Shown here in pieces: positions 36,155 through 47,440 of a DNA stretch of 64,000 bases (within the stretch, counting starts at the first letter, position 1; the number at the start of each line of letters is the position of its first letter). The DNA is from Chamaecyparis obtusa (taxonomy: Eukaryota > Streptophyta > Pinopsida > Cupressales > Cupressaceae). The stretch is from the NCBI GenBank assembly GCA_027943335.1, contig BSBK01003256.1, positions 1,078,001 through 1,142,000 on the forward strand. The letters are read 5' to 3'. The notes beneath the pieces are model-generated. The model had not been told where the DNA came from. It worked only from the letters and a program-made list of their open reading frames with translations, and did no database searches. A program made the position numbers and the translations under genes.

Positions 36155-36179
36155 CTAATTCTCGCAACCAAACGGGCTA
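36155..36179 (-). repeat. Right terminal inverted repeat of Harbinger
   Basis: Its reverse complement, TAGCCCGTTTGGTTGCGAG plus AATTAG, pairs with 22637-22661. The outermost bases differ (TAG against GGG). Confidence 0.75.
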
Positions 36180-37184
36180 TAAGGCCTTCTCGATTTAGGC
36201 CAGATATTACAATCAAGTACAGAAGTCCTCCAACATGCGAGGATTTGTAGATAATCTCCAATTCTATCTTCTATCTCTATCCCAAAACTTCCTCTCAAAA
36301 CTCCCCCCAAACTCTAACCAAACAACTACATTTATACAAGAGGCTATCGAATTGAGTCGGCCTTCAGATCCACAATCAACAGAAGGGATGACCAGATCTA
36401 GGTCCACACGCTTCCCAATGATGGATACCAACATTAAATCTGTGACCCAAATTAAATGCACAAGTCGGCCTCGAAAGAAACTCAAAAGAAACCCGTCGGT
36501 AAGCAAAGCCAACCGAGCACCAGACAAGCATCACCGAGCGCCAGGGAAATAACCAAGCACTAGAGAGATAGTCGACAACCACTAGCGAACAAAGGAAACT
36601 GAGCAACACTGAACCAGCTCGGTCAAAGAAGGAACCGAGCAACACAAACAAACTCAAATATGTTTTTGGTGACACGGGATTGCCAAGGACCCATGATGCT
36701 CCTGCATCACTTTTCGAAGCTAGCAATGGCTAGGTGCTTTTTTAATTTTATTTATTTGCATTTTTACTCACCTAATGGCTAGAGTTCCAGCTCCTTAGCA
36801 TCCTCCTTTAAAAAACATTGGTCCAACACATGACAATCTAAGGTGAAGAAATCTAAATCAAAGCAATTTCAACTTTCCTTTCGATATGCAAATTTAAGTT
36901 CTAGGGGAGAAAATCCAATTTAAGGTGATATATTTGGATTTGTATACATCGACAACTTTAATGTAATGTTCATGTCACTTTGCATCATCATCCAATTTGG
37001 CCACTATGTTTGCATTTTGAATTCATTTTTTCAACCTTTCTATTCTCCTTTCTTCCTTCTCCTTAAAGTGAGCAGGAAGCTTGCAGACTATTTTTCAAAC
37101 CTTTTTATGCTCAAATATCTGCAAAACAAAGATTCATTTAAATTAGATTTAAAGATTCTTAAATTTGCAATTGAACTGTACAAC

Positions 37185-37335
37185 ACCTTAAAAGAATTTT
37201 CATATGCGTCAAAAGAATTTGCATACGTGTTAAAAGAATTTGCATGTGCGTCAAAAGAATTTGCATACGTGTTAAAAGAATTTGCATACACATTAAAAGA
37301 ATTTGCATGTGCATTAAAAGAATTTTTATATGCGT
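37185..37335 (+). repeat. 21-bp minisatellite, copy B
   Basis: Same array as 17985-18135 with a similar unit number and a few base changes. Confidence 0.9.
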
Positions 37336-37635
37336 CATAGAAAGTATAATATGTGCTATTTAAATTATGATAAGCGTTATTAAGATGATTGAACTTGTAG
37401 AGGGGTAAAGATAAAAAGCAAATGTGTCAAAAGAGCATTGGCACACGCTGAAAGAATATTAGATAGAAGACGAAAGGTGTTGTGAATGTGTCAAAAGGTT
37501 GTGTAAATGTGTCAATATCCTCAGTGCACATGCTATTTTACTATGAAAATGAGTCAAATTCATCATGAACACACTACTACTCCTGTCAAATGCATTGTTG
37601 TACCCACAAATTAGAAATTTACAACACAAAGCCAC

Positions 37636-38959
37636 TTAAAAACACCAAAGTTCATTAAAAAATGCTAATATGAGGCATGAGCCATACAATGGGTGTTGTT
37701 TTGTGTATGTGGTGATCTCATGGGTAGAAGGAGCCTTAATAGATTCAATGAGAGAGGATTTTTCACCATTTTCCTTGATTGGCTCTTTCTTAGGGGGATC
37801 AACCCTAAGAGAATCAACTTTAGGAGGAACTTGAACTTCCTTGGGCTTCTCTTCTTGGACACTTCCTACCTGAGCTTCCCTAGCAAGGGGAGTCAATGAA
37901 GAAGGTGTTGTTATAGTGGAAGCCATTAAAGGAACATAATTCCTAAATGGGGGAACAACTAAGGTCTGACCTATTGCTGCCATTTGACATAAATGCATGA
38001 CATTAGGATCAACTTTTATTGTGACCACTTGATTATTGACCATGAATTTGACTAATCCATGTAGAGTAGGCAAAACCATACCCAAGGCATGTAACCATGG
38101 CTGTCCTAACAAGAGGTTGTAAGGAAGAAGCCTTGACATAACATAAACAAGGTGGGAATGAATATGGGTCTGACCTTCAGAGGTAGGATAACCGTACCTA
38201 TAACAATATTTCCTATGTTGTCAACACCTCTAATGAACAAGATGAAGCTTCCAAGTAACTCTTATCCACCTTAATCTTTGGGAGTAGGTCCAAACCACAT
38301 ACATTGAGAGTTGAACTAGTGTCAACAATGGTTTGCCTTACTCCTACACTGTTGACAAACACGATGATCATCAAAGGATCTGCAAGGTTCCTAGTCTTTG
38401 AGGGTGGAGGTTCATGCAAATAGAAAGTAATATTCGACGTATCCATATGAATATGATCCATCAAAGCATTCACATCTATTGGCCTTGTAGAGGAAGGAAG
38501 TAGGATCCTTTGAAGGGATTCTTGAACCATCCCTTGATAAACCAGAGTTGTGTGAAGCACATCCCAGAGTGAGATCTTAGTAGGAGTAACACAGAGTTTC
38601 TCGATAAGATTGTAGTCATTAGTTTGCTTAGCCACAGGTTTAGGGCCTTGAGGAAGTTCAGGTTGAGAAGGTGGTAAGGTTACAATAGATTGATCGAGGT
38701 TAACTGAGACTACAATGACATTTATGGACTCACAAGGACCCCCAAAGGAAGTATCAACACATGGAAGGTGTTTGGTGGACTTGGAATCATAACAAGACAT
38801 GCCCAAGAAGTCATCTAAGGCTTCATCTAGCATGCCAAAGTCATCTTTGGAGAATGCCCTATCAAATGCATCAAATACTTTAAGGATGAGATCTAACATA
38901 TCGACATTCACGTTGGGTTCACCAAAATGTAGGGTAGAGGATTTTTCCACCTTCCGCAA
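37636..38959 (-). pseudogene. Gypsy gag-protease remnant, copy B
   Basis: Paralogue of 18494-19824. Here the 5' part is a single frame of 248 codons (38213-38959) running from the gag-like DLILKVFDAFDRAF through ISLWDVLHTTLVY to VDTSSTLNVCGLDLL. That segment keeps the Asp of the protease motif that copy A has changed to Glu, but has Ser for the usual Gly. A frame change near 38.2 kb separates LLLGQPWLHALGMV and the Pro/Lys-rich tail. No RT is present. Confidence 0.75.
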
Positions 38960-39179
38960 TGATGCAAAGAGAATAGACCATCCTTCAAATCTACATTCTT
39001 CATGTACTTCTTTCTTTATAAACGTTGTTTAGAGGCTCAATCTTTTCGATACGCACCTAATCTTTACGATATGCCAACAATAAATAATAATGTAACCTTA
39101 ATGTAATCACATTGACTACCCTCCATGATTCATCTCTGAACCAACTCTCCCATAGCCGATTCATGTTCACTAATTGTTT
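38960..39179 (-). repeat. LTR-like repeat, left member, copy B
   Basis: Starts TGATGCAAAGAGAATAGACC and matches 39401-39620 to the end of GTTCACTAATTGTTT. The gag-like frame of the remnant runs in from this sequence in copy A, so the element's terminal sequence and coding sequence overlap here. Confidence 0.7.
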
Positions 39180-39386
39180 GTCCCTCACCTAGGAGTCCCT
39201 TCATGCCTCTCTCCCCAAGACTATCTGTGACACACACGACCACCTCCTATGATCCTTTGGTAGGCCTTCCTGCCCACCTACTGCAATTGAGTGAACCGGC
39301 ACCAATCTGCAACCACCAACTTCATAACAAGAACCCACAACCACTGCCTAGTGTAGATTGTCTTCTACACGCTCAGAGTCTTCTGA

Positions 39387-39398
39387 GCTCTAATACCA
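39387..39398 (-). promoter_or_regulatory. Primer-binding-site-like sequence, copy B
   Basis: The minus strand reads TGGTATTAGAGC, one mismatch from the initiator tRNA-Met site, two bases from TGATGTAGAG. In copy C the same position (42642-42653) is the perfect TGGTATCAGAGC. Confidence 0.7.
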
Positions 39399-39400
39399 CT

Positions 39401-39620
39401 TGATGTAGAGAGAATAGACCATCCTTCAAATCTACATTCTTCATGTACTTCTTTCTTTATAAATGTTGTTTAGAGGCTCAATCTTTTCTATACACGCTCA
39501 ATCTTTTCGATACGTCAACAATAAACAATAAGGTAACCTTAATGTAATCATATCGACCACCCTCCATGATTCATCGTTGAACCAACTCTCCCATAGCCGA
39601 TTCATGTTCACTAATTGTTT
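39401..39620 (-). repeat. LTR-like repeat, right member, copy B
   Basis: Begins TGATGTAGAGAGAATAG directly beside the primer site, as an LTR would. After 39620 the two repeats diverge; this one continues into a longer LTR-like region. Confidence 0.65.
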
Positions 39621-40524
39621 ATGCCTTGTGGGTCTTCATGGACAGAGCATGACTTCCATCACCTTGCGAGCATATTGCTATGTGAGTTTGCACGTACATG
39701 TGTTCACCACCTTTCCCAAACATCGAGTTCAAAATACAATGGTCTTCGCCAGCTGCTATGGGAATGACATTCTACAATCTATGGCCGATGAACACAAAGT
39801 ACTTCTACAAATAGATCTCTTCCATAGTGACTGCCGAAACATGGCTACATGACATAAACTAACTCCACCACCTTCCCAATAGCATTGCATGGTTCAAAAC
39901 CAACACAAGATTCTTATAACGGTTCTTGAAAAAGCATTACAGATTCAATGCATACAAAAATTAACAATTGGGTTGAGACAAAATATTTGCCAAAAAAAAA
40001 TGACCACTATCATCCCAAACTGGGACTGTCATAAAAACTAAACCAATAACAAACTGGACCATTAACGTCGATAGTCAATAATGAAAACTCGATTCATTTC
40101 CTTACTAAATTCTTTCATCAGAACTCGAAAACAAGAAACATCTCAACACAATAATCATTCTTGGATAACGAATTTCATACTCAATCGAACACCATGCTAA
40201 AGCCACTGATATTCTTATTAAATAACTTTGGAACTTTTCCAGCCATGTACATAATGATATAGTGGAACCAAAACTTCTCCAAATCAATTCCCAAATACAA
40301 CCATCGTTTGATATACAAATTTTAAACCAAACACAACATACCCGATAATAACAAAGAAGCAAGTTTTTAAAACAATTCAATGTAATATCAAAACTTCATT
40401 AATATGAATTGCAATTACAATTTGCATGGTTCTATGGCAACAACCAGAGAGTTGTTTAGGCTTTTCCAAACTTCTTGCTATATCTCTCCACTAACTCCAC
40501 TTACCTCTTCGTTGCTGATCATGG

Positions 40525-40529
40525 CCCTT
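40525..40529. other. Target-site duplication CCCTT (left)
   Basis: Matches CCCTT at 41375-41379. Copies A and C have the uninterrupted site GGCCCTTTTAT. Confidence 0.9.
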
Positions 40530-41374
40530 TGGTGAAGGGTGCTCCCCTTAATACCACAAACACATAAGAGAAACAACAACAATATGCAAGAACAAAAAAT
40601 TGGCTTCTTATTATCTCCACAAATGTGGAATTACAAACTTTCAGAATTACAATATGCAAAGCCACATGGGCATTCCCTTACAATATTCTGTAGGACAAAG
40701 CCTCGAACTATTACCCAGATCTACTACCCAGAACTATTCTGAATTGCCTAAGACAATAATACAGCCTTATATAGGCAATTTTCCACCGCCTGGGAAGGTT
40801 CCAGAATTTTAGCCAATAAGGCCGACCAAACTTAGAATTATTTTATTTTACATTTTATTACATCATAGTCGGCTCAAGATAACCTTTGAAACCCAAACAG
40901 AAATTTTGAAGAAAATTATTTTTCGCCATTTCAGTTGGCCCAACTTCCGAAGACCATAAGTCATCACCAATTGACCCGATCGGCTATTATAACCCCATTT
41001 CGGAAACGCCACGAAGCGCTCTACAGGCATGATCTATGCAAGTGCTCGTCACCCAAATTTTTGACCTCATTCGGGGCCTCTAAAGCCTTCAAAACTGAGT
41101 TCAAAGTTTCTGTACCCTGTTGCCAATACCGAAAATCTTCAATATCTTCCAATATACACTTGATCTGGCAATGAAACTTTACTGGCAGACTTATATGACC
41201 AAAATGAACCTCCAAGAAAGAAATTAGATCATTCTGAGCACATACGAAAATTACCAAAAATAGTAACTTTCCATAAATAGCAGCTTTGCACAAAATAGCC
41301 CTTATTGAATACAAAAACAGAAATATTTTTGGGTGATGCAAGATTGCTCTTACACCCAGGATGCTCTTGCATCA
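40530..41374 (-). mobile_element. Solo LTR, 845 bp, private to copy B
   Basis: Ends are TGGTGAAGGG and GCTCTTGCATCA, with a perfect CCCTT duplication. Copies A and C lack it at the same position, so the insertion boundaries are exact. The right end resembles the chromovirus LTR end (GCTCCTGCATCA), so it probably derives from a related gypsy family on the minus strand. There is no internal region, as expected after LTR-LTR recombination. Small open frames inside are not convincing genes. Confidence 0.88.
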
Positions 41375-42311
41375 CCCTTTTATAAACATTCTTAGGCGGT
41401 TACAAATGACTCTTCGTCTTCTTGGATCCGTTACAAATGGCCACTTGGCCTATCCTTGCATAATTTCTAATTTTGCATTTTATGTTTACATTTTCGATTC
41501 AAACATATTTGAGTAACTTTTAGAAATAAGATGAAATTAAATATTTTCATGGGTGCCACTGCACCATGCAAGAACAAAATCTCCCCTACTCTACCTTAAG
41601 AAAAGGATTGAATGGGGCTCAAATAAGAAATAAACCAATCTAAAAGCTATTTAGGATGTTCTAGCAATTCCAATATAACTGAGATACAAACTACACAAGC
41701 TATCCAAATGAAGTAAATAATCAAATTGTAGATGAAGTACAATATACACTACGTATGGATGTTTTAACTTCATAAAAAAAAACATACAAATAAAGGATCA
41801 TACCATGAAGGTCTGAAGCTCTCGGCCTTGGACAACGACGCACTATGGGGATATCTACGCGCCATGTTGGAGTCTAGATAACAAAGAACATAAAAGGACT
41901 CCCAGACAATGTCTTTACTTCCACATTTCACTCTAGGTACCTGTTTGTCACTTACACATATGTAATAAGGAAATTTGTTGTGGCCGTTAAGAGGTTTGCC
42001 TTAATCAAACCCCTGCTTTGGTGTTCCCACCTCCATAGACAACCAAATAGACATAGAGATGATAAACCGAAATGGAGACAAGTAATAAAAACAACTCCAT
42101 GCTTAATGGAGGAGAATCTCTACTACACAAGGACAAGCAATAAAAACAAGCCTCGCTTGAGGGATGAAAGCCCTTACTACCTAAATAATAAAATATTAAG
42201 AGATATTGAACACAAAAGTACAAGGAAGCTAGATAATGAGAGAAATGCAAATAAGATTACTGTACAAGTGTAGATCTTCCCAATGTCTTGAGCAAAATCT
42301 GATAGAGCTTC

Positions 42312-42314
<3 letters not shown>

Positions 42315-42352
<38 letters not shown>
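42315..42352. repeat. GA microsatellite, copy B
   Basis: About 19 GA units; the corresponding runs are shorter in A (22231-22248) and C (44703-44727). Confidence 0.95.
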
Positions 42353-42356
<4 letters not shown>

Positions 42357-42505
42357 TCATAGGCACAAGTAGCTGTTTCGTACGCATCTGAAAGAGGGGA
42401 CACATGTCAAAAGCAATGTTTACATTTCAAGTTTTGTGGACGTTAGTGCATCGTGTTGACGTGCGTGCACTGCACTCACGTCCAAGTGTGTAGGCCTCAC
42501 AATTG

Positions 42506-45115
42506 GATCCTTTGGTAGGCCTTCCTGCCCACCTACTGCAACTGAGTGAACTGGCACCAATTTTCAACCACCAACTTCATAACAAGAACCCACAACCACT
42601 GCCTAGTGTAGATTGTCTTCTACACACTCAGAATCTTCTGAGCTCTGATACCACTTGATGTAGAGAGAATAGACCATCCTTCAAATCTACATTCTTCATG
42701 TACTTCTTTCTTTATAAATGTTGTTTAGAGGCTCAATCTTTTCCATACGCGCTCAATCTTTTCGATACGTCAACAATAAACAATAATGTAACCTTAATGT
42801 AGTCACATCGACCACCCTCCATGATTCATCGTTGAACCAACTCTCCCATAGCCGATTCATGTTCACTAATTGTTTATGCCTTGCGGGTCTTCATGGATAG
42901 AGCTTGACTTCCATCACCTTGCGGGCATATTGCTATGCGAGTTTGCACGTACATGTGTTCACCACCTTTCCCAAACGTCGAGTTCAAAATACGATGGTCT
43001 TCGCCGGTTGCTATCGGAATGACATTCTACAATCTATGGCCGATGAACACAAAGTACTTCTACAAATAGATCTCTTCCATAGCGACTGCCGAAACATGGC
43101 TACGTGACATAAACTAACTCCACCACCTTCCCAATAGCATTGCATGGTTCAAAACCAACACAAGATTCTTATAACGGTTCTTGAAAAACCATTTTAGATT
43201 CAATGCATACAAAAATTAACAATTGGGTTGAGACAAAATATTTGCCAAAATAAAACAACCACTATCGTCCCAAACTGGGACTGTCATAAAAATTGAACCA
43301 TTAACGTCGATAGTCAATAATGAAAACTCGATTCATTTCCTTACTAAATTCTTTCATCAGAACTCGAAAACAAGAAACATCTCAACACAATAATCATTCT
43401 TGGATAACGAATTTCATACTCAATCGAACACCATGCTAAAGCCACTGATATTCTTATTAAATAACTTTGGAACTTTTCCAGCCATGTACATAATGATATA
43501 GTGGAACCAAAACTTCTCCAAATCGATTCCCAATTACAACCATTGTTTGATATACAAATTTTAAACCAAACACAACATACCCAATAATAACAAAGAAGCA
43601 AGTTTTTAAAACAATTCAATGTAATATCAAAACTTCATTAATATGAATTGCAATTACAATTTGCATGGTTCTATGGCAACAACCAGAGAGTTGTTTAGGC
43701 TTTTCCAAACTTCTTGCTATATCTCTCCACTAACTCCACTTACCTCTTCGTTGCCGATCATGGCCCTTTTATAAACATTCTTGGGCGGTTACAAATGACT
43801 CTTCGTCTTCTTGGATCCGTTACAAATGGCCACTTGGCCTATCCTTGCATAATTTCTAATTTTGCATTTTATGTTTACATTTTCAATTCGAACATATTTG
43901 AGTAACTTTTAGAAATAAGATGAAATTAAATATTTTCACGGGTGCCATTGCACCACGCAAGAACAAAATCTCCCCTACTCTACCTTAAGAAAAGGATTGA
44001 ATGGGGCTCAAATAAGAAATAAACCAATCTAAAAGCTATTTAGGATGTTCTAGCAATTCCAATATAACTGAGATACAAACTACACAAGCTATCCAAATGA
44101 AGTAAATAATCGAATTGTAGATGAAGTACAATATACACTACATATGGATGTTTTAACTTCATAAAAAAAAACATACAAATAAAGGATCATACCATGAAGG
44201 TCTGAAGCTCTCGGCCTTGGACGACGACGCACTATAGGGATATCTACGCGCCACGTTGGAGTCTAGATAACAAAGAACATAAAAGGACTCCCAGACAATG
44301 TCTTTACTTCCACATTTCATTCCAGGTACCTGTTTGTCACTTACACATGTAATAAGGAAATTTGTTGTGGCCGTTAAGAGGTTTGCCTTAATCAAACCCC
44401 TGCTTTGGTGTTCCCACCTCCATAGACAACCAAATAGACATAGAGATGATAAACCGAAATGGAGACAAGTAATAAAAATAACTCCATGCTTAATGGAGGA
44501 GAATCCCTACTACACAAGGACAAGCAATAAAAACAAGCCTCGCTTGAGGGACGAAAGCCCTTACTACCTAAATAATAAAATATTAAGAGATATTGAACAC
44601 AAAAGTACAAGGAAGCTAGATAATGAGAGAAATGCAAATAAGATTACTGTACAAGTGTAGATCTTCCCAATGTTTTGAGCAAAATCCGACAGAGCTTCGC
44701 TTGAGAGAGAGAGAGAGAGAGAGAGAGTTGCTCATAGGCACAAGTAGCTGTTTCGTACGCATTTGAAAGAGGGGACACATGTCAAAAGCAATGTTTACAT
44801 TTCAAGTTTTGTGGACGTTAGTGCACCGTGTTGACGTACGTGCACTACACTCACGTCCAAGTGTGTAGGCCTCACAATTGGGTGAGAGACTTTGGATACT
44901 ATGCTCTAAGGACTCATGATGTCAAAATGTTTCCATCTAATCATGATTTTCCAATGTTAGACTGTGAAACTTGATACTAAAGTGTCATAAATGCGGGGGT
45001 GCAAATTTAGGACACCACATTCCTATCCTAAAAAAAATGGGAAAAAAAAGACAAAACACTACTACTAAAGATCCCCTTACAAAATGCACCATTGACCAAA
45101 TTTCAAAAACCATAA
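42506..45115. repeat. Segmental duplication copy C (tandem partial copy of B)
   Basis: Starts at GATCCTTTGGTAGGCC, equal to 39251 in B, immediately after B's CACAATTGG, and runs to CCATAA at 45115, the same end as copy A. The shared B/C unit is 2.4 kb once the solo LTR is subtracted. Past 45115 the sequence is unique, so this is the original right flank. Confidence 0.9.
42656..42875 (-). repeat. LTR-like repeat, copy C
   Basis: Same as 39401-39620, starting TGATGTAGAGAG two bases from a perfect primer site (42642-42653, minus-strand TGGTATCAGAGC). Confidence 0.7.
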
Positions 45116-45648
45116 AATACTACAGATTTCCGTAAAATTTTCAGCATCTATTCTTCATTATGTACATTTTATAATCAAAACAAAATTTTAAAAAAACTCA
45201 ATGTGTTTTCACAAATCCAAAAAACTAAAGAGGTTTTTTTTTCCCTTGGTGCGTTTTGGAGGGAGCTAGCCCGTTTGCTGATTCGGTTTACACATAGGTA
45301 TATCAGATTTGGTCATTTCAAAGTCAACAAGAACATTTTGGAAGCCATTCCTGCTGCATTTTCTTGATTTTGACATAATGGAGGGCCTGCAGTGGCCACC
45401 ATTAATGGAAGCTCCGAAAAGCGATTCAGTCCATTAGCTTTGTGCCCTCTAACTCACAGCAGTTTAAGGCAGATTCCGGGGCAAAATCGTTCATGAACGA
45501 CATGATAGCACTGGTGATCGGAAGCTTAATGGATTCGGATAAGAACACTTCAATCATCTAATACCATGATATATATCGTTCTGAAACAGATTACCGCCGT
45601 AGAATGCAATATCCACGAAGAACCAAGTGGATGCCGTGCATAGCAATT
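45116..45648. other. Unique sequence between copy C and the putative genes
   Basis: The first half is AT-rich and the second half becomes richer in CG dinucleotides. No long open frame or repeat is seen. It may be the downstream region of the minus-strand gene at 45649-45897. Confidence 0.5.
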
Positions 45649-45897
45649 CTAGCCTGTGCGCTTCACAAAAGCCATCGAAAACAATCCAAACTGTGGGCGC
45701 TGACTTTGCGTGCTTAGAACATCCGATTCATCTTCATCAATAGCCAGATTTAGAACTCTCGACATATCAATTGCCGCTTGCTTGGCGTTTCTGGCTACCA
45801 AAGTGGTATAGCGGGCGGTTTCCGGCATTTTCATCCGCCAGTTATATGTAAAACCGGTGGGAACGGCTCTATTTACTTCAACGGTCGAGATTTTCAT
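45649..45897 (-). CDS. Small unidentified protein (82 aa), possible host gene
   Basis: This open frame starts MKISTVEVNRAVPTGFTYNW and ends AFVKRTG. The ATG context (CACAATGAAA) is good for plants. It lies in the most CG-rich part of the window, unlike the methylation-decayed elements around it. There is no transmembrane segment or known motif; a short acidic stretch (DEDESDV) sits near residue 55. It is divergent from the exon at 45999 with 101 bases between, which would fit a shared promoter. It may be a complete small gene, a single exon of a larger one, or chance. I do not recognise the family. Confidence 0.4.
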   Translation of the reverse strand: MKISTVEVNRAVPTGFTYNWRMKMPETARYTTLVARNAKQAAIDMSRVLNLAIDEDESDVLSTQSQRPQFGLFSMAFVKRTG

Positions 45898-45998
45898 TGT
45901 GCCCGAGATTTAATGCCGTGTTTTTATGGACACGGAAAACTGAGGCCTATAATGTGATTGCAAGAAACCTCTATCGACGGTAATAAACGATTGAAGTA
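45898..45998. promoter_or_regulatory. Possible bidirectional promoter
   Basis: A 101-base gap separates two divergent ATGs and retains several CG dinucleotides. No clear TATA box is seen in either direction. The call rests only on gene arrangement. Confidence 0.3.
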
Positions 45999-46205
45999 AT
46001 GGAAGATGAGGGAGGAGGAGGAGCTCGCAGAGTGCAGTGCAGGCTATGGTGGCCAAACCATATATTGGCTGCAGAGGGTTCTCCACAGATCATGCTCTTG
46101 TTGGGGTGGGTAATCCCTGGATTCCGCGACTCCATTGATATTGTGGTGGCAACATCCGTGTCATTAGAAGAAGCCGATTCACATCCCACCAATACCCATC
46201 TGCAG
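45999..46205 (+). CDS. Probable first exon of a host gene (69 codons)
   Basis: Starts MEDEGGGGARRVQCRLWWPN and ends NTHLQ at CAG/GTATGC, a good plant donor, in phase 0. The middle part is hydrophobic and ordered (PQIMLLLGWVIPGF, SIDIVVATSVSLEEAD), which looks like a folded conserved domain rather than random translation. CG dinucleotides are retained. The rest of the gene would lie downstream beyond a long intron; I cannot find exon 2, because 46.2-54 kb is filled with repeats and transposons. Function unknown. Confidence 0.5.
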
Positions 46206-46219
46206 GTATGCTATTCTCG

Positions 46220-47270
46220 CCTTACATGGACTATGTGAATTATATACGTCGTATATATACCCAAAGGGTTTTATGTGCAGTTTGCGTTTGTATTTGGGTT
46301 TTAGGTCATGCCCATTTTATCAGAGTCGAGTTCCTCTTAAATGTGCTGTATGAAAGGCCCGTCACTTTGTGTGGTATATAAAATGTGTATATTCCGAAAG
46401 GGGCTAATGTACACTTTCATATGTTTATTCGAGGTTTCAGCTCATACCCTTTTTCTTGAATGGGCTGCATTTCAAGTCGGTAATTATGTGCAGTTTATAC
46501 ATTGTGTATAGTCTTGAGGGGTATGCCCACAGATTTCCTATGTTTATTCCAGGTTTATCATGCAGATTTTCTCTGACTTGATTCCTCCCGAACTTACTCT
46601 TTTTCGAGTCATATCTGTGCACTATATAGTATATACACATTATGTACTTTTCAGAAGGGTATGCCCACAGTTCTCCAATGCTTACTCAGATTTTATATCT
46701 CGCAGGTTTTCTCAGACTCGAATTTCTTCCTAATTTACTGTTTTGGGACATGTCTGCAGTATATACATTGTGTGTATTCCTCAAGGGCATGCCCGCAATT
46801 TTCCTTTATTTAGATCAAGTGGACTTTATCAGACTCAACATTACTTTAGAATACTGTATTTTGAGCAATGTTTGTGGGCCTCCTTTTGCAGTATACACAT
46901 TTTCTATACGGTAAACGTAGGGCAGAGTAAGAGACAGTTTTTATATGATTAGTTGATCTTCTAGATCTTCCCATTTGCTCAAACCTGAGAATTTACCTGA
47001 TGGAGCTGCATTTAAAGACGTTGGTCAGTCGTTTTGTATGGTACATTTGTATAAGAGGATGAGAGGATGAGGTGAATTATACATTGTTTTCTATATGTTT
47101 ATTTGATGTTTTTGATGACACCTATTTACCGGAACATCAGAATTTTTCCTTGAGGGAGCTCTACTTTAAGCTATTTGTGCAGGTCACTTTGTATAGCATA
47201 TGCATTGTGTATGTCCCTAAAAGTGTGGGGGCAATACACACATTTTGTATGTGTATTTGGCACATTTGAT
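46220..47270 (+). repeat. Degenerate tandem repeat of about 140 bp (intron-like region)
   Basis: Successive units share GCAGT(A/T)TATACA(C/T)TGTGTAT, AAGGG(C/G)(A/T)ATGCCC(A/G)CA, TTTATTCAGGTTT and CAGACTCGA(A/T)TTCCTCC. About five clear units occur to 46920 and weaker ones to about 47270. The open frames in this region are by-products of the repeat. Confidence 0.7.
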
Positions 47271-47440
47271 CATGCCAGTTTGCTCAAGCTATTGTTTTTT
47301 ACCCTTAAGGAGTGGAATTTCTAGCCTTGCATGTGGATCATTTTGTGCAGTATTTTATTTTTATCCTTATTCTATATCTTGTGGAAAGCAAGGTGGGGCT
47401 GACAAGGTAGAGGATTATACATGGTTTTTATGATAATTTT

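Larger units (their letters stand above)
22637..36179 (-). mobile_element. PIF/Harbinger DNA transposon, 13.5 kb
   Basis: The left end reads GGGCTCATTTGGTAGCGGGAATTAG. The right end, reverse-complemented, reads TAGCCCGTTTGGTTGCGAG followed by AATTAG. From the third base they match at 19 of 23 positions, typical of Tourist/PIF termini, and TAA flanks both sides. Inside on the minus strand are a DDE transposase gene and a Myb/SANT-like gene, the two genes an autonomous PIF element needs. Elements of this family are usually 3-6 kb, so this one is greatly enlarged by tandem arrays, inverted repeats, a GRF zinc-finger gene and a PPR fragment. The terminal two bases differ between the ends, so one end may be eroded or rejoined. 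Confidence 0.75.
36180..42505. repeat. Segmental duplication copy B (6.3 kb)
   Basis: Copy B begins with an LTR fragment (36180-36709) equal to 16978-17507 and follows the order of copy A. It ends in CACAATTGG at the junction with copy C. It contains one private insertion, the 845-bp solo LTR at 40530-41374. Confidence 0.9.

Noticed and set aside
36235..36552. 105-codon frame at 36.2-36.5 kb and its twins at 11.8 and 17.0 kb
   Set aside because: All lie inside the chromovirus LTR and repeat in each LTR copy; not a gene.
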